The translations under genes were made by a program, and so were the position numbers. From NCBI RefSeq assembly GCF_013141695.1, contig NZ_WHNY01000036.1, positions 1 through 64,000 of the forward strand: a stretch of 64,000 nt of DNA, read 5' to 3'. Source of the DNA: Paenibacillus plantarum (GTDB lineage Bacteria; Bacillota; Bacilli; Paenibacillales; NBRC-103111). The notes below the pieces were generated by a model. It did not search any database and was not told where the DNA came from. It worked only from the letters and a program-made list of their open reading frames with translations. Of this stretch, positions 17,549-25,717 are shown one piece after another; within the stretch, counting starts at the first letter, position 1, and each line of letters begins with the position of its first letter.

Positions 17549-18596
17549 AGGTACGCTCCTCACCTTCCTTCGTGTAAAGGAAACATCTAACCATGTGGTT
17601 ATCGGATATGCGCGTTTTGGGAACCGCTTGTTTGTTGCATACCCCTTCAATCCGATCCTTGCATCGGTCATAGAAACCGCACATCGGAGGCATATCGATT
17701 GGCATCGGAACGGTACCCTCGATCGATTCTAATCGTTTATTTCTATTCCCAGTTAACTTAGGCATCGAATTGAGCAGGCCTTTGGTATAGGGATGCTTGG
17801 GATTTTTAAAAATTTCACCTACGGTCGACTGCTCCACAATCTTCCCTAAATACATGACAGCTACTTCATCGCACATCTCAGCAATGATGCCTAGATCATG
17901 CGTGACAAGCAGAATTGCCATGCCAAACTCTTTCTGTAGCCCCTTCATCAGCTCCATCACTTGGGCTTGAATGGTGACATCGAGCGCAGTCGTGGGCTCA
18001 TCCGCAATTAACAATTCCGGATTACAGGATAAGGCCATGGAGATCATCGCTCGCTGACGCATACCACCCGAGAATTCATGCGGATACTGGTCAAATCTTT
18101 TCGCTTCATCCGAAATGCCCACTTTGCTTAACATTTCAAGCGCGATTTTTTTCGCTTCTTTTTTATCTTTGGTTCGGTGGATGAGGATCGATTCCATGAT
18201 CTGATTGCCAATCGTATACATCGGTGAAAATGCCGTCATCGGCTCTTGAAAGATCATCGCAATTTTCCGGCCGCGAATGGATCGAATCTGTTTACCTCGC
18301 GTATCTAGCGATAGCAAATCCAGCTGGTTGAGCGCCTTCTCCGACGTAGAGTGATACACAATTTTACCGGAAGTTTCGCACTCTTTTGGATTAATGGAGA
18401 CAATCGCTCTGCTGGTTAAACTTTTACCACAGCCAGACTCACCGACAAGTCCAAGCGTTTTCCCTTTTTTTATATCGAAATCAACGCCATCTACGGCCCT
18501 CATTTCCCCATTATCCATCTGGATACGTATCTTGAGGTCTTGAACAGACAGTAGGGGTAGTTCGGATTGTGAATCAATAACAGCTTTTGATGTCAT
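17541..18596 (-). CDS. Oligopeptide/oligosaccharide ABC importer, ATP-binding protein (OppD type)
   Basis: A 351-residue cytoplasmic ATPase. Walker A is GESGCGKSL, the signature FSGGMRQRAMIS and Walker B LLIADEPTTALD. The C-terminal domain has the spaced cysteines of the oligopeptide-importer class (CGFYDRCK...VCNK). It forms the ATPase pair with the downstream OppF-type protein. It follows the OppC gene by 23 nt; GGGGAA precedes the ATG. This is the only ABC operon in the window with its own ATPases. Confidence 0.94.
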   Translation of the reverse strand: MTSKAVIDSQSELPLLSVQDLKIRIQMDNGEMRAVDGVDFDIKKGKTLGLVGESGCGKSLTSRAIVSINPKECETSGKIVYHSTSEKALNQLDLLSLDTRGKQIRSIRGRKIAMIFQEPMTAFSPMYTIGNQIMESILIHRTKDKKEAKKIALEMLSKVGISDEAKRFDQYPHEFSGGMRQRAMISMALSCNPELLIADEPTTALDVTIQAQVMELMKGLQKEFGMAILLVTHDLGIIAEMCDEVAVMYLGKIVEQSTVGEIFKNPKHPYTKGLLNSMPKLTGNRNKRLESIEGTVPMPIDMPPMCGFYDRCKDRIEGVCNKQAVPKTRISDNHMVRCFLYTKEGEERTYV

Positions 18597-18619
18597 GACA
18601 TTCCCCGCCTTACCTTAGT

Positions 18620-19765
18620 TTATTTCTTGTATGGATCGGCTGCATCACGCAAACCGTCGCCTAGAAAGTTAAACGTTAATACGGTAACAATGACAAATCC
18701 GAGTGGGATTAGCTTCCAAGGATACAAAGCAATATTCTCAATTTGTTGTGCTTCCTGAAGCAATACACCCCAGCTGGTCGCAGGAGATCGTATGCCAAGT
18801 CCTAGAAAGCTCATGGCCGTCTCACCCAGAATCATACCTGGGATGGCTAGTGTCGTCGCCACAACCAAGTAGGAGATAAACCCAGGCAATAGATGCTTTA
18901 TGATAATTTTAGCGTCGCTAACACCGGCGATTTTAGCTGCTAATACATATTCTTCATTTTTTAACGAAATGAACTTCCCTCTCGCAACCCTCGCTAAATC
19001 CGTCCAACCGATGAACGCAAAGATGATGACGATATACAGATACATGGTCACTACGGGAACGCGGGCTGGTATGGCAGCGGATAAGGCCATCCATAAAGGA
19101 AGCGTTGGAAAGGAACGAATGATTTCAATGAACCGCTGAATCACGGAGTCAATCCATCCACCGAAATACCCGGATATGCCTCCGATAGACAAGCCTAAGA
19201 CGAAGCTTATAAACACGCCAATGAGCGGGATACTTAGTGAAATTTGACTGCCCAGAACAACACGCGACAATAAGTCCCTTCCCATACCATCTGTACCGAA
19301 AAGAAAGATACGACCGGGCTCATCTACACCAAATAGATGCGTCTTCGTTGGGATCAAACCGAGAAATTTGTAGCTTTCCCCTTTTACCAAGAAACGCAGC
19401 GGATGGCGAACATTCTCGTCCTGCACGAAAATTTTCCGCAGTGTAACAGGATCTCTGCCTGACTTCAGGTCATTGACGAATGGTCGCATATGAAAATGGC
19501 CTTCCGCATCCTTGAAGCTCAATTTCGTAGGAGGCGCGTTGACATATTTACTGTCATAGCTTTGCAATCCATAAGGCGCAATGAACTGCGCAAAGATCGC
19601 TGCTAGGTAGAATAAGCCTAGAATAATTAAACTGACACGCGCTAATTTATGTTTTTTCAACCTGCGATAGATAAGACGCCACTGTGAGCTGTAGTAGACA
19701 TCGTTGTTTTTGGGACGCTTGAATCTGGTCGATATTTGATTTCCTATTGATGTTATTGGTTTCAT
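18620..19765 (-). CDS. ABC importer permease (OppC/DppC type, long form)
   Basis: A 381-residue membrane permease. One N-terminal membrane helix (about 40-62) precedes an unusually long extracellular loop of about 100 residues, then five helices with the binding-protein-dependent transport domain. The FGTDGMGRDLLSRV segment starts that domain and the EEYVLAAKIAGVSDAKI loop is the EAA-type ATPase contact. OppC proteins are normally near 300 residues; the long loop is known from importers of oligosaccharides in this family, which fits the gene neighbourhood. It starts 3 nt after OppB with GAGGTG 8 nt upstream of the ATG. Confidence 0.92.
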   Translation of the reverse strand: MKPITSIGNQISTRFKRPKNNDVYYSSQWRLIYRRLKKHKLARVSLIILGLFYLAAIFAQFIAPYGLQSYDSKYVNAPPTKLSFKDAEGHFHMRPFVNDLKSGRDPVTLRKIFVQDENVRHPLRFLVKGESYKFLGLIPTKTHLFGVDEPGRIFLFGTDGMGRDLLSRVVLGSQISLSIPLIGVFISFVLGLSIGGISGYFGGWIDSVIQRFIEIIRSFPTLPLWMALSAAIPARVPVVTMYLYIVIIFAFIGWTDLARVARGKFISLKNEEYVLAAKIAGVSDAKIIIKHLLPGFISYLVVATTLAIPGMILGETAMSFLGLGIRSPATSWGVLLQEAQQIENIALYPWKLIPLGFVIVTVLTFNFLGDGLRDAADPYKK

Positions 19766-19768
19766 AGG

Positions 19769-20767
19769 TCACACACCTCGGAATGCCGTGCGAATTTTGG
19801 GATCAAGCCATGCCAACAAAATATCCGAAATTAATGTCCCCACAACCGTTAAGACGGCCATAAATAATAACCACGTTCCTGCCAGATACATATCCTGAGC
19901 CAATAATGCGTTGTACATGACTGGACCTTGAATAGGCAAATTCAGAACAATCGCCGTAATCGTTGAACCTGTAAAAATGGACGTTAATGACCATCCAAGG
20001 GTACTTACGATCGGGTTAAGCGCAGCGCGCGTCGGGTATTTCAGTAATATTTTCGTTTCTGATAAGCCTTTGGACCGTGCAGTCACCACATTCGGCTTAT
20101 TCAATTCATCCAGCATTTGCCCTCTCATGACGCGAATCAGCTCTGCTGTATTCGCCAATCCAATAACAATGACAGGGATAATCATATGTTTCAGCAAGTC
20201 AAGAATTTTGCCCATCGACCATGCCGCACTCGCGTAATCACTCGAAAATAAACCTAACAAGGGATCACCAAAATACACATAGGACAGATACATCAGTATG
20301 ATCGCCATTAAAAAGTGAGGTGTCGCCATGCCAAGGAAACCGAATGCTGAGAAAATGTAATCACCGATGGAATACTGTTTGACTGCACAATAGATCCCGA
20401 TTGGAATGGCCACCGCATACGTAAACACCATCGTCGCCAGAGAGACGATCAAGGTTAACGCCATAAATTGCGATATCACGCTCAAAACAGGCTTGTTATA
20501 GCTAAACGAATAGCCGAAGTTAAAATCGGTGAAAATGTTTTTCATCCAATCCAAATATTGAATAAACCAATGTTGATCCAACTTTAAGGTAGCTCTCATT
20601 TCAGCAATATCTGCTTGTGTCATGACTTCACCTGCTGCAGACATCTTCGCCGCATAAGATGAAACATAGTCACCAGGAGGTAACTGAATGATATAGAAGA
20701 CGATTACGGATATAACAAAAACGACGGGTATGACCATAATGATTCTTCTTAAAATATATTGGAGCAT
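19769..20767 (-). CDS. ABC importer permease (OppB/DppB type)
   Basis: A 332-residue membrane permease. The N-terminal helix (IIMVIPVVFVISVIVFYIIQ, about 9-28) is followed by an extracellular segment with the LPPGDYV motif and five further helices. The ATPase-contact loop includes NVVTARSKGLSETKILLKYP. It pairs with the OppC-type permease to form the channel. It follows the binding-protein gene after an 89-nt gap containing a perfect hairpin (20816-20839), a common way to lower permease relative to binding-protein expression. Confidence 0.93.
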   Translation of the reverse strand: MLQYILRRIIMVIPVVFVISVIVFYIIQLPPGDYVSSYAAKMSAAGEVMTQADIAEMRATLKLDQHWFIQYLDWMKNIFTDFNFGYSFSYNKPVLSVISQFMALTLIVSLATMVFTYAVAIPIGIYCAVKQYSIGDYIFSAFGFLGMATPHFLMAIILMYLSYVYFGDPLLGLFSSDYASAAWSMGKILDLLKHMIIPVIVIGLANTAELIRVMRGQMLDELNKPNVVTARSKGLSETKILLKYPTRAALNPIVSTLGWSLTSIFTGSTITAIVLNLPIQGPVMYNALLAQDMYLAGTWLLFMAVLTVVGTLISDILLAWLDPKIRTAFRGV

Positions 20768-20815
20768 CTAGATCCTGTCCTCTCCGGTTAATTCGATGTT
20801 CCTCTTGAAACGTAC

Positions 20816-20839
20816 ACTGGGGAAATAAATTTCCCCAGT
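20816..20839 (-). other. Intercistronic stem-loop, binding protein to OppB
   Basis: Perfect 10-bp inverted repeat (ACTGGGGAAA / TTTCCCCAGT) with a 4-nt loop in the gap between the two genes. It has no T-tract, so it is more likely an mRNA-stabilising or partial-attenuation hairpin than a full terminator. Confidence 0.65.
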
Positions 20840-20856
20840 ATGTCGTTACCAATGAT

Positions 20857-22818
20857 CTATTGTTTGATAAAGAACTGTGACGGATGTCCATGGCCTAAGC
20901 TGCGGAATTCATCCGCATAGATTAAATTCTTAGGCACGTTGCCGATCTTGTTAGATGCAACAATCAGCTTAGGCGTTGGGCCTGCATAACCAATCAGCCA
21001 TTGATTCTTTTGATTGAGTTTAATGATTTCATTGCTCCATTTCGTAATATCTTCCTTCGTTGTCGAGGATTTAACTTTATTCCAGTAATCCAAAATCAAC
21101 GCGATGTCGCCTTCCGGTTTAACGCCGTCTTTCCCATTGGATGATGTGTACAAGCCATAATTGCCAAGCCATGGTGTCAAAACACGCAACGGTACAAGTG
21201 TATCCGGTCTAAAAGCCACATTCACAAGTGAAATATTTTCTGTCGTTGCTGCAATCTTATTGGCGTATTTGAGATCATTATGCGTACCGGCATCTACAAC
21301 TTTGATATCTACCTTAAGACCCACTTTTTCATAATATTTCTTGACTAATTCCAAGAAAGTTGCCGTATTCGTCGTGTTCTCAGTAATCGTAATGGTTAGA
21401 TCAGAACCGTCAGCGTTTAAACGGAAATTGTTTTTATCACGTTTTGTCAGACCTAATTCATCCAGAAGCTGATTCGCACGTGCTTGATCGAATTTCGTCC
21501 ATTGATCAGCCCATCCTTTTTGGTAGCCAACCAAGCCTTCTGGAACGGAAGCTTGTTGCGGAGCGCCTAATCCGTTTGTAACAATTTCAGAAATCTCTTT
21601 GCGGTCAACCGCAACCGAAACAGCTTCTCTAAATTTAATGTCTTGGAAAAGCTTACGCAGATTAGGATCGCTAATCGTTTGATTGAATTGAAGACCCGCG
21701 CTCGACCATGCTGCTTGCGTCCAAGGCGTAACAGTGAAATTTGCTTTTTTCTCATTTTCTTTCAAAACCGTGAAGTCTTTAAAGTCAAAATCAAGCAGAT
21801 TATAATCGCCAGCTAATGCGCCAAGAACTCGTTGTGCTGGATCCTGCACTTTAGTAGCTACGAGACGGTCCATATAAGGCAGTTGATTTCCTTCGCTATC
21901 CACTTTCCAATAGTACGGATTACGTTCCATAATAAATTGATCACTATTCGGATCGTTTTTAGCTACCCAAGGTCGTAAGGTTGGGATCTGAGGATTAATC
22001 CAATCGTAATAGCCTGTTGCGACCAAGAAAGATTTCACATCGGCAAAGCCCCATTGCTTCGCAATTTCAAGCGCCTTCGCGTCACCTACAAATTCAGGTA
22101 GTATCGTTTTTTGGAAATGTGCCGGTGCAAAGAACCATTTGTTATCAATCGCAACACGCTCTAGAAATAGCACGCTCGGATATTTATGCGTAATTTTAAC
22201 TGTATAATCATCCACTTTAGTCACGGTTGCTAATGCTTTTTCTCCAGATACAGGATCGATGGAGTAGTAGGCATCATAAATCTTTTTACCGAATGTTTCT
22301 TTCGTCAGCATATGTTCCCAATAGAACAGAACATCATCCGCTGTAAAAGGCATCCCATCTGACCATTTCATGCCTTGTCTCAAATGGATAATGAATTCTG
22401 TTGAGTCTTTATTCACTTCAAAGCTCTTGGCAACGTTCGGCTCAACCGTACTTCCATCCTTATTAAAACGGAAAAGCGATTCTTCGGTCGGTGCACCAAC
22501 CGTCCAGCGATCATTGGGTCCTGCCCAAGGCATTTTCCAGTCGCCACCGTATTTGCCGATCTCATCCGTTACCTTTTCGACCATAATATCTTCCTTAACA
22601 GGCAACCGATCCGTTACTGGCTTAAGCGATCCCGCAGTAACAAGCTTAGCTAACATCGGGGCTTCTTTGAATCCGCTTATCTTTGTAGCCGCTGATGCAA
22701 CTGGACCTGTTGTTTCTTTCACTGCTGAGCTTGCTTTTGGTTCACTTTCACTCTCACATGCTGCAAAAACAACTGCAAATATCAACATCATCCCAATAAA
22801 CAAACCACTTCTTTTCAA
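20857..22818 (-). CDS. Lipoprotein substrate-binding protein of the Opp-type importer
   Basis: A 653-residue extracellular solute-binding protein of the family-5 (oligopeptide/oligosaccharide) class. The N-terminus is a lipoprotein signal ending in the lipobox VFAAC (lipid-modified Cys21). The mature protein has the class features WSDGMPFTADDVLFYWEHM and the two-lobed fold of about 600 residues. The start is placed at a TTG at 22818 because GGAGGGG lies 7 nt upstream; the ATG at 22833 has its nearest AAGGAAG 15 nt away. Length and neighbours fit an oligosaccharide ligand. Three LacI operators and two cre-like sites precede it. Confidence 0.9.
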   Translation of the reverse strand: MKRSGLFIGMMLIFAVVFAACESESEPKASSAVKETTGPVASAATKISGFKEAPMLAKLVTAGSLKPVTDRLPVKEDIMVEKVTDEIGKYGGDWKMPWAGPNDRWTVGAPTEESLFRFNKDGSTVEPNVAKSFEVNKDSTEFIIHLRQGMKWSDGMPFTADDVLFYWEHMLTKETFGKKIYDAYYSIDPVSGEKALATVTKVDDYTVKITHKYPSVLFLERVAIDNKWFFAPAHFQKTILPEFVGDAKALEIAKQWGFADVKSFLVATGYYDWINPQIPTLRPWVAKNDPNSDQFIMERNPYYWKVDSEGNQLPYMDRLVATKVQDPAQRVLGALAGDYNLLDFDFKDFTVLKENEKKANFTVTPWTQAAWSSAGLQFNQTISDPNLRKLFQDIKFREAVSVAVDRKEISEIVTNGLGAPQQASVPEGLVGYQKGWADQWTKFDQARANQLLDELGLTKRDKNNFRLNADGSDLTITITENTTNTATFLELVKKYYEKVGLKVDIKVVDAGTHNDLKYANKIAATTENISLVNVAFRPDTLVPLRVLTPWLGNYGLYTSSNGKDGVKPEGDIALILDYWNKVKSSTTKEDITKWSNEIIKLNQKNQWLIGYAGPTPKLIVASNKIGNVPKNLIYADEFRSLGHGHPSQFFIKQ

Positions 22819-22910
22819 GCCAATCCCCTCCATAATGTTAAACTTGTTCTTCCTTATGCCTTATCCCTTAATTAGAAATCGGTACCTTTCACCCCCAAGG
22901 TAGAATATCC

Positions 22911-22924
22911 TTAAACCGGTTTAA
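22911..22924 (-). promoter_or_regulatory. LacI-type operator O1
   Basis: Perfect palindrome TTAAACCGGTTTAA, nearest of three to the binding-protein start codon (about 93 nt upstream). It has the CG-centred form of LacI-family operators and is the likely site of the LacI regulator at 14885-15934. Confidence 0.7.
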
Positions 22925-22955
22925 TAAGATATTAAAAAAAATGAGATGTATGTAG

Positions 22956-22969
22956 TTAAACCGTTTTAA
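22956..22969 (-). promoter_or_regulatory. LacI-type operator O2
   Basis: TTAAACCGTTTTAA, one base from the perfect palindrome of O1 and 45 nt (about four helical turns) from it. That spacing puts both on the same face of the DNA. Confidence 0.65.
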
Positions 22970-22974
22970 TAAAA

Positions 22975-22990
22975 ATGTAAGCGCTTAACA
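22975..22990 (-). promoter_or_regulatory. cre-like site upstream of the importer operon
   Basis: ATGTAAGCGCTTAACA is close to the cre consensus, with the core AAGCGCTT intact and one base inserted in the right arm. It lies 6 nt from operator O2. A second, weaker match (TTGTAAGCGTTTGCTT) lies at 23075-23090 next to operator O3. Confidence 0.5.
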
Positions 22991-23051
22991 CATGGAGCAC
23001 GAGTACTCTTCCTAAAATGTAAAATTTCCTGTTTCGGTTTATTAAAGTTTA

Positions 23052-23065
23052 TTAAACCGGTTTAA
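23052..23065 (-). promoter_or_regulatory. LacI-type operator O3
   Basis: Second perfect copy of TTAAACCGGTTTAA (part of a 16-nt palindrome, 23051-23066), 96 nt from O2. A half-site (CGGTTTA) precedes it at 23035. The distance suits DNA looping by a LacI-type tetramer, or control of the divergent TetR gene. The remaining intergenic DNA (23091-23200) shows nothing else. Confidence 0.65.
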
Positions 23066-23203
23066 TACAATTAATTGTAAGCGTTTGCTTTTTGCTTATT
23101 TGTATCTTACATCGGATTTGAATCGTTTGCAACCGTTTTTTTTGGAAGAATGTGGGGGGCTCACTGTGGGAACCGCGAAAGGGTAATCAGGCGCATTGCG
23201 ATG

Positions 23204-23212
23204 TGTTATAAT
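23204..23212 (+). promoter_or_regulatory. Extended -10 promoter of the TetR gene
   Basis: TGTTATAAT, a perfect -10 box with the TGn extension that can replace a -35 box. It lies 41 nt before the ATG at 23254. Confidence 0.55.
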
Positions 23213-23253
23213 TGGGCTAACATTGTCAGTTTGGTTAGAAAGGAATTATCCCC

Positions 23254-23847
23254 ATGCGCAAAGGTGAACAAACGAAACTCCGCATCATTGAGAAATCGGC
23301 TGTTCTTTTTAATGATAAAGGGTACACAGGCACGACGATGCAAGATATTATGGACGCAACTGGCTTAACCAAAGGAGCGATCTATCGCACTTTCACCAGC
23401 AAAGACGATATTGCGATTGAAGCTTTCCAATACGCTGGACATGTCTTATGGCAGCAGTTCGCTGCGGCCATCGAACTTCAGGACACGGCTATTGGCAAAA
23501 TTCTAGCGATGTGCGACGTGTACCGTGACACCGTCCATAACCCACCCATCCAAGGTGGATGTCCGTTCTTAAATACAGCGGTCGAAAGCGACCACTCCTT
23601 CCCTGTTCTTCGAGATCATGCTGCCCAGGCTTACACCCAAATGTCTGGATTCCTTCAATCTTTGCTTGCTCAAGGAGTGAGCAACGGGGAATTTCAACCA
23701 GAGATGGAACTAGAATCGGTAGCTTCTTTTATTTTTTCAAGCATTGAAGGCGGCATAATGGCTAGCAGACTTACTCGGGACAACCGTCATGTGGCTTATT
23801 CTCGTCAACATATTGAACGGCTGCTCATGACCTATAAGGCTCATTAG
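23254..23847 (+). CDS. TetR/AcrR-family transcriptional repressor
   Basis: A 197-residue repressor. Residues 8-55 form the TetR helix-turn-helix (DKGYTGTTMQDIMDATGLTK). The C-terminal ligand domain contains GGCPFLNTAVE, typical of the group that includes YxaF/LmrA-type regulators. A plus-strand gene between the importer operon and the DJ-1/DUF2306 operon, it converges on the latter. A TetR-class palindrome (ACCGTACGGT) sits at the promoter of DUF2306 (25586-25595), which is its most likely target. No such palindrome is seen at its own promoter. The start follows AAAGGAA. The inducer is unknown. Confidence 0.92.
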   Translation: MRKGEQTKLRIIEKSAVLFNDKGYTGTTMQDIMDATGLTKGAIYRTFTSKDDIAIEAFQYAGHVLWQQFAAAIELQDTAIGKILAMCDVYRDTVHNPPIQGGCPFLNTAVESDHSFPVLRDHAAQAYTQMSGFLQSLLAQGVSNGEFQPEMELESVASFIFSSIEGGIMASRLTRDNRHVAYSRQHIERLLMTYKAH

Positions 23848-23860
23848 CAGCCGTTTTTCT
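23817..23860 (+). terminator. Terminator of the TetR gene
   Basis: A 9-bp stem (ACGGCTGCT / AGCAGCCGT) followed by TTTTTCT on the plus strand. The left arm lies inside the last codons of the TetR gene. Confidence 0.75.
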
Positions 23861-23868
23861 CTGCGCTT

Positions 23869-24885
23869 TCAGTGTACTCGCCTGCCTGTAACCTTCGATG
23901 ATGGCAGCATCCCTGCTTTAGCGGTTCCACTCATGACGTCGCCATGCACCTTTACCTCGAACTTCAAGTTCAGTCTCATCGGCTTCTTGACCTTCTGCGT
24001 CCATGTCAATTGACGACCGTCCCATGTGGGGTTAAGGAGTTCGTCAACCTCATCCCCTTGTTTTGCTGTTCCCCGAATGGAACCGTCCTTCATGGAAATA
24101 TGCAGCATGACGGACATTTTACCAATAGGCGTTGCGATTGTAGTTTGCCATGTGCCTTCTATCTTCGGATCTTCATCAGATGCCGCATCGCCTACAGGGA
24201 TTACGAGATCTTCGGCAGATGCATCCGAACTCGCTGCGAAGTTAATCGGCACAATGCCTTGTGCACGCCACACCGTCCCGCGTCGTTCATACTCAAATAG
24301 TTTCTCCACAGCCGATGCGATTTGGGGCCCTACTTCACGCTCCACCAAGTACAGGGCTACATCAAGTCCTGATGTCACACCTCCCCCACTGACCAAACGA
24401 TGTCCATCTTCAACGACTCTGGCCTCTATCGGAATTGCACCCGTAGCTCCTAAGGCAGACATCCCCAAATGATTCGTAACCGCATAACGCCCCTCCAATA
24501 AGCCGCCCATGGCAAGCACCAAGGAACCTCCGCACACCGTTGCAACCGTGATATGCTCATTCTCCAAAGCTCGTTCCATCAAAGCGGTCAAATCCGACTC
24601 CATCGCTAATCTCAGAATGCTAGGAACAGCATCTTCGGAATCTCCCTCTGGCTTGCCTGAACCTCCAGGAACAAGAATAATACCTGAGCGGCTCGGATCT
24701 AATGCGGCTTGTGCTTCGATCGCAGGTCCTTTCATGCCGCTCGGTACCGAACGTTTCCCCTCAGCGGACACTAACTCCAACGTGATGGCTCCACCCGCAT
24801 ACATCGCCGCTGCAGCGAATACTTCGTATGGAGCTAGAGCGTCCATGAGATCGAATCCATCGAATAATACCACTTGAACGTGCAT
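23869..24885 (-). CDS. DJ-1/PfpI family protein with an extra C-terminal beta domain
   Basis: A 338-residue cytoplasmic protein. Residues 1-205 are a DJ-1/PfpI domain: it starts MHVQVVLFDGFDLMD, and the nucleophile elbow is TVCGGSLVLA with Cys118. Such proteins act as glyoxalases, isonitrile hydratases or stress chaperones. After a short linker, residues of about 240-338 form a separate beta-rich domain beginning EGTWQTTIATPIG that is not part of the usual 190-230-residue family. The fusion suggests a distinct substrate or binding role. It lies 13 nt after the DUF2306 gene; AAGGAGGG precedes the ATG. Probably controlled by the neighbouring TetR. Confidence 0.85.
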   Translation of the reverse strand: MHVQVVLFDGFDLMDALAPYEVFAAAAMYAGGAITLELVSAEGKRSVPSGMKGPAIEAQAALDPSRSGIILVPGGSGKPEGDSEDAVPSILRLAMESDLTALMERALENEHITVATVCGGSLVLAMGGLLEGRYAVTNHLGMSALGATGAIPIEARVVEDGHRLVSGGGVTSGLDVALYLVEREVGPQIASAVEKLFEYERRGTVWRAQGIVPINFAASSDASAEDLVIPVGDAASDEDPKIEGTWQTTIATPIGKMSVMLHISMKDGSIRGTAKQGDEVDELLNPTWDGRQLTWTQKVKKPMRLNLKFEVKVHGDVMSGTAKAGMLPSSKVTGRRVH

Positions 24886-24898
24886 ATTAGTCCCTCCT

Positions 24899-25543
24899 TC
24901 AGATCATCGTCGTGCTAGGTTTTCTAAAAACAGTTCGAATAACGATCTCCGCAGCTATCATGAGACAGATGATCGATCCGTACACGGCCACGGTGTAGCT
25001 GGTTGTATACGTAAGGCCAATCCCATTATGGAGCAGCGCAGTTATGGCATGAATCGTGAGATTCGTAAACACGAAAGCATAACTCCTCGTCATCCACTTG
25101 CGATGTTGATTGACCTGTTTTTTCTTGATCTTGACGATTGCGGCGATGGTCATAACCAGCCACACAATATTCATCAAGTTAAACCCCATGCTGCTAGCTT
25201 TCCCGCCTGTCGCATAGGGCGCCATATACCCGGAAGTGACGTCAACAATGACCACGGAGAGCAAGTAGAAATACCCGTTCATACGATGGAATTGACGATA
25301 CTTTTTCAAGATAACTGTAGAGAAATTAGCAGCACCCGACAGCATAGCCATACATGCGAAAATGACGTGTACATTCATCACTTTCAGCCAGACTTCCGTG
25401 TGTAAAGCTCGTTTAAGCGTTTCTTTATGGCCTAGAAAAGCGGTTGCTTGCGGATCATGAACAAAGTTGGCGTACAAGACGTACACGATAAATACAACTG
25501 TAATTAATAGCATGAATAAGTACGCTTTTTTACTAGTGGACAT
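24899..25543 (-). CDS. DUF2306-like multi-pass membrane protein
   Basis: A 214-residue integral membrane protein with about six hydrophobic helices (first at about 8-26, last at about 182-204). Histidines in polar turns (VHVIF, RQFHRMNGY, QHRKWMTRSY) and the overall layout match the DUF2306 family, whose function is not known; haem or electron transport has been suggested for related proteins. First gene of a two-gene unit with the DJ-1 fusion. Its promoter region holds a TetR-type palindrome. AAAGGA precedes the ATG. Confidence 0.8.
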   Translation of the reverse strand: MSTSKKAYLFMLLITVVFIVYVLYANFVHDPQATAFLGHKETLKRALHTEVWLKVMNVHVIFACMAMLSGAANFSTVILKKYRQFHRMNGYFYLLSVVIVDVTSGYMAPYATGGKASSMGFNLMNIVWLVMTIAAIVKIKKKQVNQHRKWMTRSYAFVFTNLTIHAITALLHNGIGLTYTTSYTVAVYGSIICLMIAAEIVIRTVFRKPSTTMI

Positions 25544-25585
25544 ACCTTCATCCTTTCTAAGGTGAAGCTCTTTATAAAAAACCGA

Positions 25586-25608
25586 ACCGTACGGTCTTTT
25601 TTATTATA
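25586..25608 (-). promoter_or_regulatory. TetR-type operator and -10 box of the DUF2306 operon
   Basis: A perfect -10 box TATAAT (plus-strand 25603-25608) is followed within 8 nt on the minus strand by the perfect palindrome ACCGTACGGT (25586-25595), placed over the expected transcription start. This is the form and position of TetR/LmrA-type operators; the adjacent TetR gene (23254) is the likely partner. Confidence 0.65.
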
Positions 25609-25685
25609 TAACAAAGCCTATCCTTTTTCCTATAGAATTGTTACAAAAATAGGAAGAAGCAAGCATACAAAAGCTCTGCACAAAA

Positions 25686-25713
25686 AACGACCTCCTCCTA
25701 GAAGGGGCCGCTT
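25686..25713 (-). terminator. Terminator of the RMD1/YagE gene
   Basis: An imperfect 11-bp stem (AACGACCTCCT with AGGGGCCGCTT; two wobble pairs, one mismatch), followed by TTTTTTG on the minus strand, 4 nt past the stop. Confidence 0.65.
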
Positions 25714-25717
25714 TGGG

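Noticed and set aside
23944..24877. Plus-strand frames opposite the DJ-1 gene (several over 110 codons)
   Set aside because: Shadows caused by GC-rich third positions; the minus-strand frame has clear DJ-1 motifs.
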